A stretch of 64,000 nucleotides of DNA from Phallus indusiatus (GCA_027605045.1 JAQFWX010000033.1:248001-312000); one strand, 5' to 3'; positions 30,059 to 40,211 are shown, counted from the stretch's first letter. The notes: generated by a model not told the origin, from the sequence alone. Translations and numbers: made by a program.

Positions 30059-30937
30059 GAAGAATAAGATGGTATGGTATGGTACAGGATAGAGGCAGCG
30101 CGGGAAGTGCCAGGTGTTGAGTCAGGCAAGGGCTGTGTCTCAAGCCGGTTTTGTTCTTCCTATTTGATCTCTTTTTGTTTTCTTTTGTTCTTTTGTTTTG
30201 GCTTCATCATTTTCTCCTATCTATGTTTATGACTCCTTTTTGTTGTAATTGTATCCCCATCATTCTCTCGTGATTCCCCTATCTTCCATATTTCTTTTTG
30301 TTCTTTTGTTTCTTCCTGTTTGTTATCCCGGTGAACGATGAGTGATCGTCTCACCAATGCTATGTACTCTGAAAGGTATAAATACTGCATGTAAATACTT
30401 GTATCAGCAGCAATTCTACCGGACGAGTTGTCTCACAGTTTAAGTCCAGTTCAGTTTAAGTCAAGCTCAGTTCAAGTTCAAGTCAAGTTTCGTCTCTAGT
30501 CTAATTCTACGCTCACATCTTTATCTTTGGATTAACTCTGAGTGAGGTCTCGGAGTATAAACTAGCGATTTTCATTTCAATTTTATTGTCGCTTCACTAA
30601 CTCGCAGAAGGATAACTGTCATCATTGATTGTAGATCCTCCGTACTAAGTCGCAACTCAAGTCTTTTGCTGACGCCTGTTCATTATATCACTTGCACATT
30701 TGCATACGATCTCTCCTAGTCGTTGCAGTTGTTGTTGGTGTTTTGTCTGTGTTGGTTTCGATATCAGCGCATACATCCCTACATCCCCATTCCCCATCTA
30801 CTCGTTCTCTCATTACCCGAAATCAGCACCAGGACCCGCTCCACGGTAGACTAACGACCTCTATAATCAAATATCTCGTAGTTATTCCGATCACTTATAG
30901 CCGGCATACACTAAGCTATATTCATCGGATCGTTACA
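30059..30937 (+). promoter_or_regulatory. Non-coding 3' third of the family H unit with TATA motif
   Basis: A T-rich tract with repeated TTTTGTTCTTTTG elements (about 30150-30310) is followed by GGTATAAATACTGC (about 30376) and a stretch of imperfect CAAGTTCAAGTCAAG repeats (30440-30490). This layout resembles U3 end, promoter and R/U5 of an LTR. Copy 1 has the T-rich part but is cut before the TATA. Confidence 0.45.
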
Positions 30938-31086
30938 CCGCGGGTCAAAACCCGGGTCAGGTCGAGGATACCCAAATTTTTGACACTGACCCGCGGGTAC
31001 GGGTACCCGTACCCGCGGATCCAACCCGTTGAGAGCCTTAACCAGATCTGGCATATCTGGATCGGTGGATTCGGTTTCGTCGAGGG

Positions 31087-31484
31087 TGTTAGGGCTACTC
31101 AGCTCAGACTAGAGGGAGGGGATCCTAAGAGAATATATTGGAAGGGAAACTAACTACTCACCTAGAGGGAGGGGATCCTAAGAGAACAAGCTTAGGGACC
31201 CTCACTCTAGGTACAGCTACTATATACATAAAACGACGACATGGCGTGCGGCCCTGACACAGCTAAGTGCCAGGCGCCCAAGCCGAGCCTAAGCGACGTG
31301 ATGTCACGGGCATCACGCCGTGTACGAGCGCACAACGCGCGCGAGTAGAGAAGGTGAAATATGGACGGAGAGAATAAACGGATGGTAGAGGTAATGCACG
31401 GGAAATATAAATAAGATAGAAATAGATATATACCGATGATAATAAATAAGGAAAAATGAGGGGACGCGGTAGTGTACCCTGACA
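31087..31484 (-). repeat. LTR, Gypsy type 1, at the G2/Copia junction
   Basis: A 398-bp type 1 LTR in minus orientation. The flanks are gaggg (left) and accac (right), which do not match. G2 pol lies on one side and Copia pol on the other. An LTR joining two unrelated truncated elements without a target duplication suggests unequal recombination between two type 1 LTRs. Confidence 0.8.
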
Positions 31485-33168
31485 ACCACCAGGTGTGGCC
31501 ACAACTGAGAAAGAAGTTGATGTAGCGTCTGAAGAAACACCTGATCAACATCATACCTATCTTACAGTTGAGGGTGACCCTGAAACTTACCGAGAAGCGA
31601 CCCTGTCACTTGAGTCGAAGCAGTGGGAGAAGGCGATCGAGGTGGAGTACAAGATGTTGCAGGCAACGGGAACTTTTGAGTGGGTTAAAAAGATCCCGGA
31701 AGGACGAAAGGCTGTAGGCAGTCGCATAGTCTTTAAAACCAAGAGAAACGGCGATGGCGATGTGACGAAACGCAAGGCGAGAATTGTTGCCAAGGGCTTC
31801 TCACAAGTGCCAGGCGTCGATTTTTCGGAAACATTTTCTTCCGTCGCAAAGTTCACGACCCTTCGCGTCTTATTGTCAATTGTAGCGCATGAAGATTTGG
31901 AGCTGCATCAAGTGGATGTTGTCAGCGCCTATCTTCAAGGTGAATTGGACAAGGAAATTTATATGAACGTACCTGAGGGTGTGAAGGAGGGAGGAAAAGA
32001 AGGCTGGTCATGGCGGCTCAAAAAGGCGTTGTATGGCTTAAAGCAAGCCGGACGACAATGGAAGCAGAAGCTTGATGGAATTCTCCAAGAGCTTGGTTTC
32101 CAAAAGAGCACCGCTGATGATTGCTTGTACATTTTGAAGGAAAAGGGGAAGGATGGCGTCGATTTAATGGTCCTTGTCTACGTTGACGATATGGCTGTTG
32201 CCGGGAAATCCGTGTTGACGATCGAACAATTCAAGGCGAACTTGCGCGCGCACCTTGATGTTACGGACATGGGAGAGCTAAAATATATTTTAGGAATCCA
32301 AGTCGAAAGAGACAGAGAAAAACGCACCGTCTCGCTAAATCAGACGGCCTACATTCGCAAGATACTCGACCGTTTTGGCATGACCAATTGTAACCCGGTC
32401 AGCACGCCACTACCGGTAAAGCATAATCTATCTCAAGCTCAATGCCCGTCATCAGAAGAAGAGCGCAAGGCTTACCTCAATTACGCCAACGGCGTAAAGT
32501 ATCTTGAATTGGTCGGATCGCTACTATTCGCAACGCAAACTCGACCCGACATCCAGTTTGCGGTCGGTCTGATTTCCCAGTTTGGCGGCAACCCTGGAAA
32601 AGAGCACCTAGAAGCTGCAAAACGAATTCTAAGGTATCTGAAAGGGACCGCTGAATTTAGACTAACCTTTGGAACGGATGCCAAACGTGTAGTCGATGTT
32701 GTAGGTTGGAGCGACTCAGACTGGGCTCAAGATCCGGATAATCGACGCTCGGTTGGGGGATTTATCTTTGATGTCGCGAGCGGAACTGTCTGCTGGTCGT
32801 CCAAAAAACAACCAACGGTAGCGTTGTCGACTGTAGAAGCCGAATTTATGGCCGCGTCAACAGCAACCAAAGAGGCAATCTAGTTGCGAACCCTCTTAGT
32901 CGACTTCGGGTACCCTCAACTAGAGGCAACCATCCTACACATCGACAACCAAGGGTGCATTGCGCTGGCGCGAAATCCGATTGCACACAGTCGAGCGAAG
33001 CACATTGACATCCGTTACCATTTCATCAGGGAGCAGGTGGAAATGGGGGAGATTGAGACCCGATTCGCGTCGACGAAGCACATGTTGGCCGACATATTCA
33101 CTAAACAACTGCCGCGCGACACGTTCGAAAGGTTCCGGAGCGAATTGGGAGTGGGAGCAGCGACTTAG
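31485..33168 (+). pseudogene. Copia Pol 3' part: reverse transcriptase and RNase H, one stop
   Basis: RT hallmarks in order: SKQWEKAIEVEYKML, VFKTKRNGDGDVTKRKARIV, HQVDVVSAYLQGELDKEIYM, KKALYGLKQAGRQW and catalytic VYVDDMAV. RNase H: GWSDSDWAQDPDNRRSVGGF, STVEAEFMAAS, IDNQGCIALARNP, HIDIRYHFIREQV and ADIFTKQLPRDTF. At 32881-32883 a TAG replaces the Trp codon expected in the family context KEAIWLR, consistent with a G-to-A change. The remainder is open to 33168. Confidence 0.88.
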
Positions 33169-33183
33169 TGCGCTGAGTGGGAG

Positions 33184-33419
33184 TGTCGAATGTAGAGTCA
33201 GCGACACTAAGTGTGGGCGCTTGCGTAGACAGTTTTTAGCTTAGTCACGCGCTCGCTAAGAGTTCAAGGCTTCGCCTTGAACCTCTTAGGTGCGCTATTT
33301 TTTCCTTATTTATTCAGTAGTATATTTCTGACGTTCAAGGCTTCGCCTTGAACCTCTTAGTGCATTCTGTCTCGTCGTAATATACATATATTACTCCTAG
33401 TTGTTGTTACCTATCCTCA
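33184..33419 (+). repeat. Copia 3' LTR with duplicated hairpin
   Basis: Starts TGTCGAATGTAGAG after a purine-rich GAGTGGGAG; the end near 33419 (CCTATCCTCA) is provisional. Two copies of the stem-loop TTCAAGGCttcGCCTTGAA with a shared CCTCTTAG tail lie at about 33261-33290 and 33335-33360. The GGC-ttc-GCC core resembles that of hairpin LTR family F. Confidence 0.65.
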
Positions 33420-33420
33420 A

Positions 33421-34445
33421 GTGCTCCGGCTTCATGCAATAAATCTACCAGCGTCATTGTTCGATCTTCCACTACCTAAATTGACATATTTCAAACTTGC
33501 ATTTCCACCGAATCCGCCTGCTCTTTCCAATCTCTTGAGCTTCCTTCGCCGCAGTCCTCTTGTATGTGATCTGAAGTGCTGTACTGTAGATTTTGATGGT
33601 GTCACTGAGGGAGATATTATTCGAGGGGTATAACAAAATCAATCTCAAGATTGGACTTTCCTTACCTCAGACGACTTGTAATGACATCATACAAAAAATT
33701 AGGCTATCGTTATATTCGAGAACTCTCGTCCCGCATCCGAATTTCGACGCCACGGTTGCTATCCGAGCTCCGTCTGCGTTATAGGTTCTATACACTTTTA
33801 CAAAAACCTCACCAATCGCCGTCACTTATGACTTCTACAACCGCACCTATGTCTTTCAACATTTTCGAGGCAATCCCATCCGGCGGATTATCTTGTTTTT
33901 CAAACTAGTTCCTTGTATATCGTCGTTGACTTTGAGAACGGACTCTTCAAAATGTCCTCGACACCCAATCGTATTTGGCAGCCTGATTCCCCACATCAAA
34001 TAGAAGGCATCATACCTTGAGGGCGACCTGTATTTGATTATTTGACTCCGATTCAGGACTTTGTACGCTCTATGGCCAAAATCACACACCTAGAATTAGG
34101 CTCTTACGCCTGGGATGTTCCTTGGATCATTGACATACCCAGATCATTTCCTTGCCTTGATACTTTAGTATTAAACTTTCGGTTCGTTGTCAGTGCGAAG
34201 CTAATGTCATTCAGGCTCTGAATTCGCTGCCAACAGGTTTGGAACTCAAAAAACTGATACTAACAAATCCTGGTATATTCACAGATTCAGTTGCTGATGC
34301 TGTTCTTCCCGTGGTCACAAAGACTCGAGCTAAGATTTTGGAAACTCGCGGGATAAGCTTATTTATTGAGAGATGCAAGGATATAGAAATCGTTTCGAGC
34401 GAAAAAGGGATTATGGTTGTTCGCCCCAGGGATAGAAAAGTATGA
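33421..34445 (+). pseudogene. F-box/LRR-type gene remnant
   Basis: Leucine-rich, Agaricomycete F-box-like C-terminal sequence in shifting frames: LPLPKLTYFKLAFPPNPPAL, LSFLRRSPLVCDLKCCTVDF, then in another frame FPYLRRLVMTSYKKLGY, then IPRSFPCLDTLVLNFRF, and finally LPTGLELKKLILTNPGIF ending PRDRKV at 34445. At least two frameshifts and one TGA (near 34018) separate the pieces. The N-terminal F-box is not present; the Copia element abuts directly. Confidence 0.6.
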
Positions 34446-35462
34446 TGGTTGTCCGTTGAAAGACTTGGAATAAAAAAAATCCTTCGGTATACGCATTCCA
34501 ACCAATCTTCAGAGATAAATCCGAGATCGCCGACCGGTATCGAGTTCCCAGTGTGCAGTACTAAATTTCAATGAATGATGAGCATCCGACGATGCTTTCT
34601 TTCCCAGAAGTACATTTACGAGAAATATTTGCGATTTCCTAACAAAATTTGTTTCAACAGTTCGACAGAGCTGACACACGCGTAAAATTCCTCACATCAT
34701 GTACGCACAATTTATATAACACAACTTAAAAACTATACCCCAGAAGACAGAATAAGCTGATTTGGACTAGAAGCATGGTATTGTCTCGCTGATCGTGACA
34801 AACTTAGATTTTATTTTTATTCTCACAGTCCGAAACTGAATCGATAATAACTTAAAGTCAGACCCTGGACGAAACACATTTGAAAATTAGCGAAACAAGG
34901 AGATTTGGTGTTGTTACGTAGTTTTCCAATCTCACATTCTAACTTAGTTGCTCTATTCCTGGGCCGTTCCCTGGAAAAGCTTCCAGCGCTCTCGGTCTTC
35001 ATGTATTTTAATAGGTTTTGGATCATCGGGCTGTGTCTTCGAGAGAGAGAGAAATTTATCACGAGAAATAAAAAGGAGAACAGTTGAAATTCCAATCATC
35101 GCTCTCTTAATTGGTTGACCTTGTGAATAGGCTGCGAGTTTTCCCAACGAGTCATACTACGTACGAGTGTGGTCGAGAATGTTGGCTGCCCTGTGGCGTA
35201 GTGGGTGAATTTTACTTTTTTCTTTGTCGCTTTTTCCAACCAGGAGCGGTTGACAAAATACATAATTCTATTGGCACGTAACGTTTACCACTAAGCACAT
35301 TTTCAAGTACAAATATAGTGTATTTAAAAAAACGTTGTTATCTAGACTTATTTTACTATGCTCTTGAGGTAGGGCCAATTTCACCAAGCGGGATCGCACT
35401 AGCAGTCGACTGATCACTAATTTGACGGGGTATCTTTAACCGAATGGAATCGAACACTTTTT
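34446..35462. other. Intergenic, nothing recognised
   Basis: AT-rich, with only short shadow open frames. No gene, RNA or repeat that I can support. Confidence 0.4.
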
Positions 35463-35465
35463 TCA

Positions 35466-35573
35466 TCCAATTGCCCGTAACGTTAAAAGTTCCACGCTAT
35501 ACAAGTATCTCAGTAAGGGGTCTCTCAAGGATGATGAACTCTGTAGTAAATGAAGTACCTCATCCGGACCAGG
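35466..35573 (-). pseudogene. Displaced original C-terminus of the DUF6535 gene
   Basis: Read on the minus strand directly after the downstream SINE duplication, the DUF6535 frame continues PGPDEVLHLLQSSSSLRDP and ends LTLRAIG at a stop at 35463-35465. Removing the SINE and one duplication restores a continuous frame, so this is very likely the ancestral last exon end. Confidence 0.7.
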
Positions 35574-35590
35574 CACCTGTGCACGTTCTT

Positions 35591-35878
35591 TTTTTTTTTT
35601 TTTTTTTTTTTTTATGGAGGTATACGTGACTATGGTGTTTGGACCTGGTCCAGCACATAGAACACACCTGACGAGGAGGAGAAATGCATTTACGCACACC
35701 TAGATAGGTAGTGTGGGACTCAATTGCTCAATACCCACTAAAACTCCCCCCTGCGGGTAACAGAGGCCTATTATTTGGCGTGTGTGAGAGTATTCGAACT
35801 CACGTCCGAATGAAGAACACCCCTGACATAATCAGAGACGCCCCCCAGTGATGGTACCGCTAAACCACCACCACCCCC
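35591..35878 (-). mobile_element. tRNA-derived SINE with poly(A) tail
   Basis: On the minus strand the element begins with a tRNA-like head: box A-like TTTAGCGGTACCATCACTGG (about 35845-35866) and box B-like GAGTTCGAATAC (about 35790-35802). It runs ~290 bp and ends in a run of at least 23 A (T run at 35589-35613). A perfect 17-bp duplication CACCTGTGCACGTTCTT flanks it (35574-35590 and 35879-35895). Long duplication plus poly(A) indicate LINE-type retrotransposition. It lies in sense orientation in the last exon of the DUF6535 gene. Confidence 0.8.
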
Positions 35879-38800
35879 CACCTGTGCACGTTCTTCGTTA
35901 TCGTGGTCATTGATTGACGTTGCATTCCCAGGCACAAATTGATCGGAAGTGGCCGCAGGTTGTATGTGGGACACACCTATAAGTTGTCCAAACACACGCA
36001 CAGATGTCACTAATCTAAGACGAGCCCAGTCACCCTCTTGTTGAAATACAATAGGTAAATTTGCGTAGGCAGATTGAGCCAGTTCATTCATAGCGGCATA
36101 TAGCTCTTCCAACTTGTCCCTCGCAATCTTCGAATTCAGAAGCAGGAAATATTTTTTTGTATCGAGGCCGTAGAGCACGAGGAATGACCATAGTTGTAAA
36201 AGCACGGAGCGGTCGTAAAGAACGGTGAACAGCCTGGGATTCTTGTTCGGATCCACGGATTTGAGGAGGTCCATTAAGTTTCGATATATCATTTGTTCCT
36301 CCCTATAATCGATATAACAATTCCCCAGGTTCTGAACACATTTTGAGAAGTTAGAGACAGCATTCGTGTCATTCAAGAGAATCGTGGATAGATGGTGTCG
36401 GTTCTGAGACACGAGCAGCAGCACGTAAAGGGGAGGTGTGGCACGTGAGAGGTTCGAGTCGAGATCTCGCGAGTACCATTGATATATGAGAGAGAGGTCG
36501 TGGCCGTCCGTAAAAGGAAAGTTATCCAGCTGAATTTCTGCAAGTCGCAGGGGCATTATTTCCTTCAAAGACCAGATTGCATTTTTTCTGGCTCTATCTG
36601 TCATAGGCTCGCACCAGAACGAGTCCATGCAGCAAATCTCTCTGAAGAAGCGGAGGGCATACGCTAAACGGAGGCCATCCCCTGGTTGGGGAAGGCAACC
36701 AGCGAATAGAAGACAGTCATAAAAGCTCTCAAACATATGTCGCAAGGACTCCTGTTTTCGCTCTTTCCCAATGTCGGGCCGATCATGGGAAGTGAGGTTA
36801 CGATAAATGGTGAGAAGGAGGTTGTAGCATGTTTCATAAGTTTCGGCGTTCAAGTGACCAAACAGACAATAAAACCTCCACGATCCTAGTTTTTCACTGT
36901 CAAAGCGTACCAACCCCGTGTCACCCATACTGAATATATCCGCAGCCGCAATAGCACCAGGTCCCATCTCTAGGAGATAACCCCACATGACCGGTGGAAG
37001 TCTGCAATTGCCCGTGATCGCATCATGGAGAACTTGGAGCTTATCATCGCATCGTAACACAGTGTCTGCAATACGGAGATAGCTTTGAAACTCTCCTTCC
37101 TCCAGGTGATTTTCTAGCGCGTCGGGAATAGACCGCAGGAGACGCCAGTGACCGCGTTTGCCTATCAGGAGATCCAAGCATAGGCCATAACGCAAGTCTA
37201 CAACATTGGCTTCACTGATTTCCAGACTACGGTTGAGATTTCCAAGGATATCAGATCCAAATTGATTGCTGATGGTTAAATTCCCCGCGGCACAACGTGC
37301 AATCATTCGATGAACGCTTCTGTTCCAGGAAATCCCATAGAGCCAACTGAGCGCTTCAAAATCGAGGTACGTTGCAGTTTCAACTACTTGTTTTATTTTA
37401 TCTTCTCTCCACTTGGTGAATCCAGTCAAGTTGCCACGGAGTCTCCAAATGACACTGGCTTCAGGATTTATTTTTCTCAGGACAACCTGAAGACCCCGAT
37501 TGAAAATGTTTCGTAGAACAAAAAAGAGAACGCCGACATAGATCGTCATCGAGGTTGTATATGGACATTCTGGATACCGAATCGGCAATATCACAGAAAT
37601 AAAGTACCAGGTATACGTGATCCCCGTAATACCCACAATCGTCCATGCGATGGTAGCGTTTAATGGAAATAGCATTATGATGATGCCCGTGAGGAACAGA
37701 CCAACAGCAAGATACAGAAGGACGGGAAGGAGGTCAAGGATGGCACCGACCTTCCACACTTCAAACCCTTTGAACCGTAGTTGCCTGACCCTCGCCCTTT
37801 CCTTGGCTGTTCCAGGGATAGAAGCCAATGAATACCGTGCCCATTGTTTCGCGATGACAGCAAACAACGCTGTAGACAACGTGATCGCTAAGCTAGTAAA
37901 CCACAGACCGTTTACTAACAATGCGTTCGTCGATGGCGTGAACGGCGATGTAGGCGTCAATGGTGAGTTTTGGATCATATTTAGTGGGGTGCCATTAGAT
38001 TGGGCTCGTAGGATTCCGGCTATTTCGAATAACAGGGATGCAGAGACTTGGCTATTATCTTGTTGTAGGCTCTGCAAAGCCTGTACGATGAATGTCGTTA
38101 TAACGCTGGAGAACAGACCGGCCTGGCAACAAAATAATGAGCTTAAGTAAAGAAACAAAACGAATGTCTTACAAAAACTAGGAGAACATCTGCCGCCCCT
38201 TTCCACTCTTCAACTCTCTCGCGATCGAATGGCTCGGCTTCATCAAGATAAGTCAACCAAATACGAGCATTCTCCGAAGTCTCTTCTCCGTATCGATCTC
38301 GAGCATATTTCTGGTCGTAGGCATCTCTATAATTCACTAAGATGCGTCATGTTAGATTGCATAAAGTAAGCGGGAGTTGTCATTAGTACTCACGACCAGT
38401 TTCATGTGTTAATCCAAAAACGCTTCTATGTTTCTTCTTGCGTCGTTGCTTCACAGGTTGGGTAACATCAGGAGCAGCTCCTTTGAAAAAGTATGTAAAT
38501 GATGAAACTTGAATATAGCATATCGTGAAACGGAAAACTCACTGAGCAGATTGCGGGGTGGCACAGATTGCTCGCTGTCCTCGTCCAAAGAAGTCGCCCG
38601 TGAGCTTGTGGATAAAGAGCTTTCAGTAATCCGCGCAACTTTTTCACAGTGTTCACTACTAGGCCTTTCCGGAGTTATTCCAGGACGTTTTTCCACTGCC
38701 AGTAGCACAGGGGCACGTGGCTCGCTGTCCTCGTCCAAAGAAGCAGTAATCCGTGCAGGCGGCGGAGCTTCTTCAAGGTGTTCGCTAGGCCCATCCGGGG

Positions 38801-38879
38801 CCATTCCAGAACTTCTTCCATTTTCGTTCTGAGCCTCGATGAGTGTTGTTTTTCCTTTCAAGCTAGATGTTTCAGACAT
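35771..38879 (-). CDS. DUF6535-type membrane protein with SINE-derived C-terminus
   Basis: A basidiomycete-typical multi-pass membrane protein of unknown function. Start MSETSSLKGKTTLIEAQNE at 38879. The N-terminus is Ser/Glu-rich with an imperfect internal repeat (SLDEDSEPRAP and SLDEDSEQSVPP), followed by introns near 38490-38550, 38340-38395 and 38127-38175. The DUF6535 core begins NYRDAYDQKYARDRYGEET, then AGLFSSVITTFIVQALQSLQ, WFTSLAITLSTALFAVIAKQ (helix), LDLLPVLLYLAVGLFLTGII (helix) and a further helix near TIVGITGITYTWYFISVILP. A long cytosolic-looking C-terminal half follows. The present frame runs into the SINE and ends SNTLTHAK at 35771, replacing about 38 ancestral residues by about 36 new ones. 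Confidence 0.8.
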
Positions 38880-40211
38880 GGTATGTAGCTGATGGTTGAT
38901 TGGGATATAGGGTTGGTTATGTGAAGAGGGGTTGTTGAAAAAAGTTTGTGCCAAAACTTACCTTCAATTTGTTACTCAAAACGCTCGCTTCGTTTGCATC
39001 TTGTGGCAGTGAAGATCAATACTAATAGGATTGCGTGCCAGAAAACGTTGCTTTATCTAATTGAACTTTAATAAAACACCAATCAGTACTCGATTTGCTA
39101 ACTTTTTCAGAAGTCAGCACAAATTTCTGGTGCCTGGCAGAAGCCCACCTCTTGTACTCGTCTTCTCGGATCTGTCATTTTTGTCAGAGGCCATCACCGC
39201 ATTCGTGTGAAGTGAGCTGTTCCCTATTGTCGTCCTACATGGTCAACACACTGCTTCGCCCGACGTTTGGAGCCCGGCGCCATCTACAATTTCTAGCAGC
39301 CATGTACTTGAGTGAGAACCATAATTTAGTTAGCAAGATAGTAATAGTCACTTAATGCCTTAGGACGGAAAGGTGATAACCCACAAATTAGTACAGCTCT
39401 CAGTCGTATTCGCTCTTCACGTGGCTATTCAGTTTTGAAAGGTATCTGATATCGCATGGATGAATATGACTCGAATCCAGTGATCCAGTGATATATTAAT
39501 TGATTTGCAGTACGGTCCTACTTCGTTTTACTGTGTCGTCACGGTAATCACCAAAAAACATATCGCGCAACCTGAATTTCACACAGTCAGCCAATTTTTC
39601 ATAAATAAAACGGACGCGCACTTTTCAATACACTTGACATGCATGACAGCGACATTCACTTCTTCCATCCTCTTGATGAACCCAGAAAGAAATGTCCCAG
39701 AGAACACTTCCGGAGAATTTACTTTGGCGCTGAAACAACGCACAGTCAGAAAAGTCGTCACCACAATAGGTCACATACGCTGTTCCGATATATAAGCGAT
39801 AAATTTGGTGCTGCTGTCCGAGTCGTCTATTATTTATTGCCAAAATATCTAGTCATATGATTTTCTCAAAGCCGTTATTTACTTATTATTGTCTCGACTC
39901 TTGTGGCGCATTGGCAAGCAGTGTTTATTTGTTGGCCGTTAAAAGTGAGATGGTCATTGATGCCCTGCAGACGGAGAATAGATGTCTGAAAGGAAATCTT
40001 GCGGTAGCCTTACTATCATTCAACCAGTAATACTGGATTTTCCCGACGTGTCTGACAAAGGATGACAAGGAAGCTATTCATTGCTGTCAGTCCTAATCAG
40101 CGGGATGTTTCTCGGAGTATCTCGGCTCCTGAATCAACCGAAGAAAACAAAGTTATTTCAAGAAGATCTCTCACAATTCCCTGTACAATTAACATTCCAG
40201 CAGACGACATT
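38880..40211. other. Intergenic, nothing recognised
   Basis: Contains the presumed DUF6535 promoter at its left. The small open frames (for example 39095-39355 and 39505-39795) carry no domain or splice-supported extension, and I do not accept them as genes. Confidence 0.4.

Larger units (their letters stand above)
28596..30937 (+). mobile_element. Two-ORF TG...CA unit (family H), complete copy; possible giant LTR
   Basis: A 2,342-bp unit from TGTCGCGCACC to GGATCGTTACA, flanked by CCGC on both sides (28592-28595 and 30938-30941). The start is shared exactly with copy 1 at 15739. It encodes ORF A and ORF B in tandem, then a T-rich region, then GGTATAAATACTGC at about 30376 and about 550 bp of non-coding sequence to the end. 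No RT, integrase or transposase is present. TG...CA termini, a short duplication and a TATA near the 3' third look like a long solo LTR with coding capacity in its U3 region. Alternatives are a non-autonomous short retroelement or a novel element type. Confidence 0.65.
28177..31040. mobile_element. hAT MITE (native length ~518 bp) hosting the family H unit
   Basis: Perfect 18-bp terminal inverted repeats TAAGGCTCTCAACGGGTT, flanked by a perfect 8-bp duplication ACCAGATC (28169-28176 and 31041-31048). Both are hAT hallmarks. The native sequence is 28177-28595 plus 30942-31040 and is full of CGGGTACCCG/CAGGT-type subterminal repeats. It carries no transposase. It is inserted in the G2 protease/RT linker (DPDMPDL). 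Confidence 0.85.
22961..31086 (-). mobile_element. Gypsy G2 body: pol without gag, heavily interrupted
   Basis: On the minus strand this runs from the protease/RT linker (31086) to the chromodomain (23003) and the purine tract. It is broken by a hAT MITE (28177-31040), LTR C (26023-27059), LTR B (24818-25213) and LTR D (23912-24469). Nearly every insertion keeps its target duplication, so the parent pol can be traced continuously. The 5' half (gag, protease) is absent at this end but present in G3 on the other side of the shared LTR. Confidence 0.82.
31485..33419 (+). mobile_element. Ty1/Copia element, 3' half
   Basis: Contains the reverse transcriptase, RNase H and an LTR starting at 33184. 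Gag, protease and integrase are missing, replaced by the type 1 LTR at 31087-31484. On the right it abuts a decayed F-box/LRR gene. Confidence 0.85.

Noticed and set aside
35589..35613. Long T run as an assembly artefact or simple repeat
   Set aside because: It sits exactly at the end of an insertion with a 17-bp duplication and tRNA-like head, so it is best read as the poly(A) tail of a SINE.
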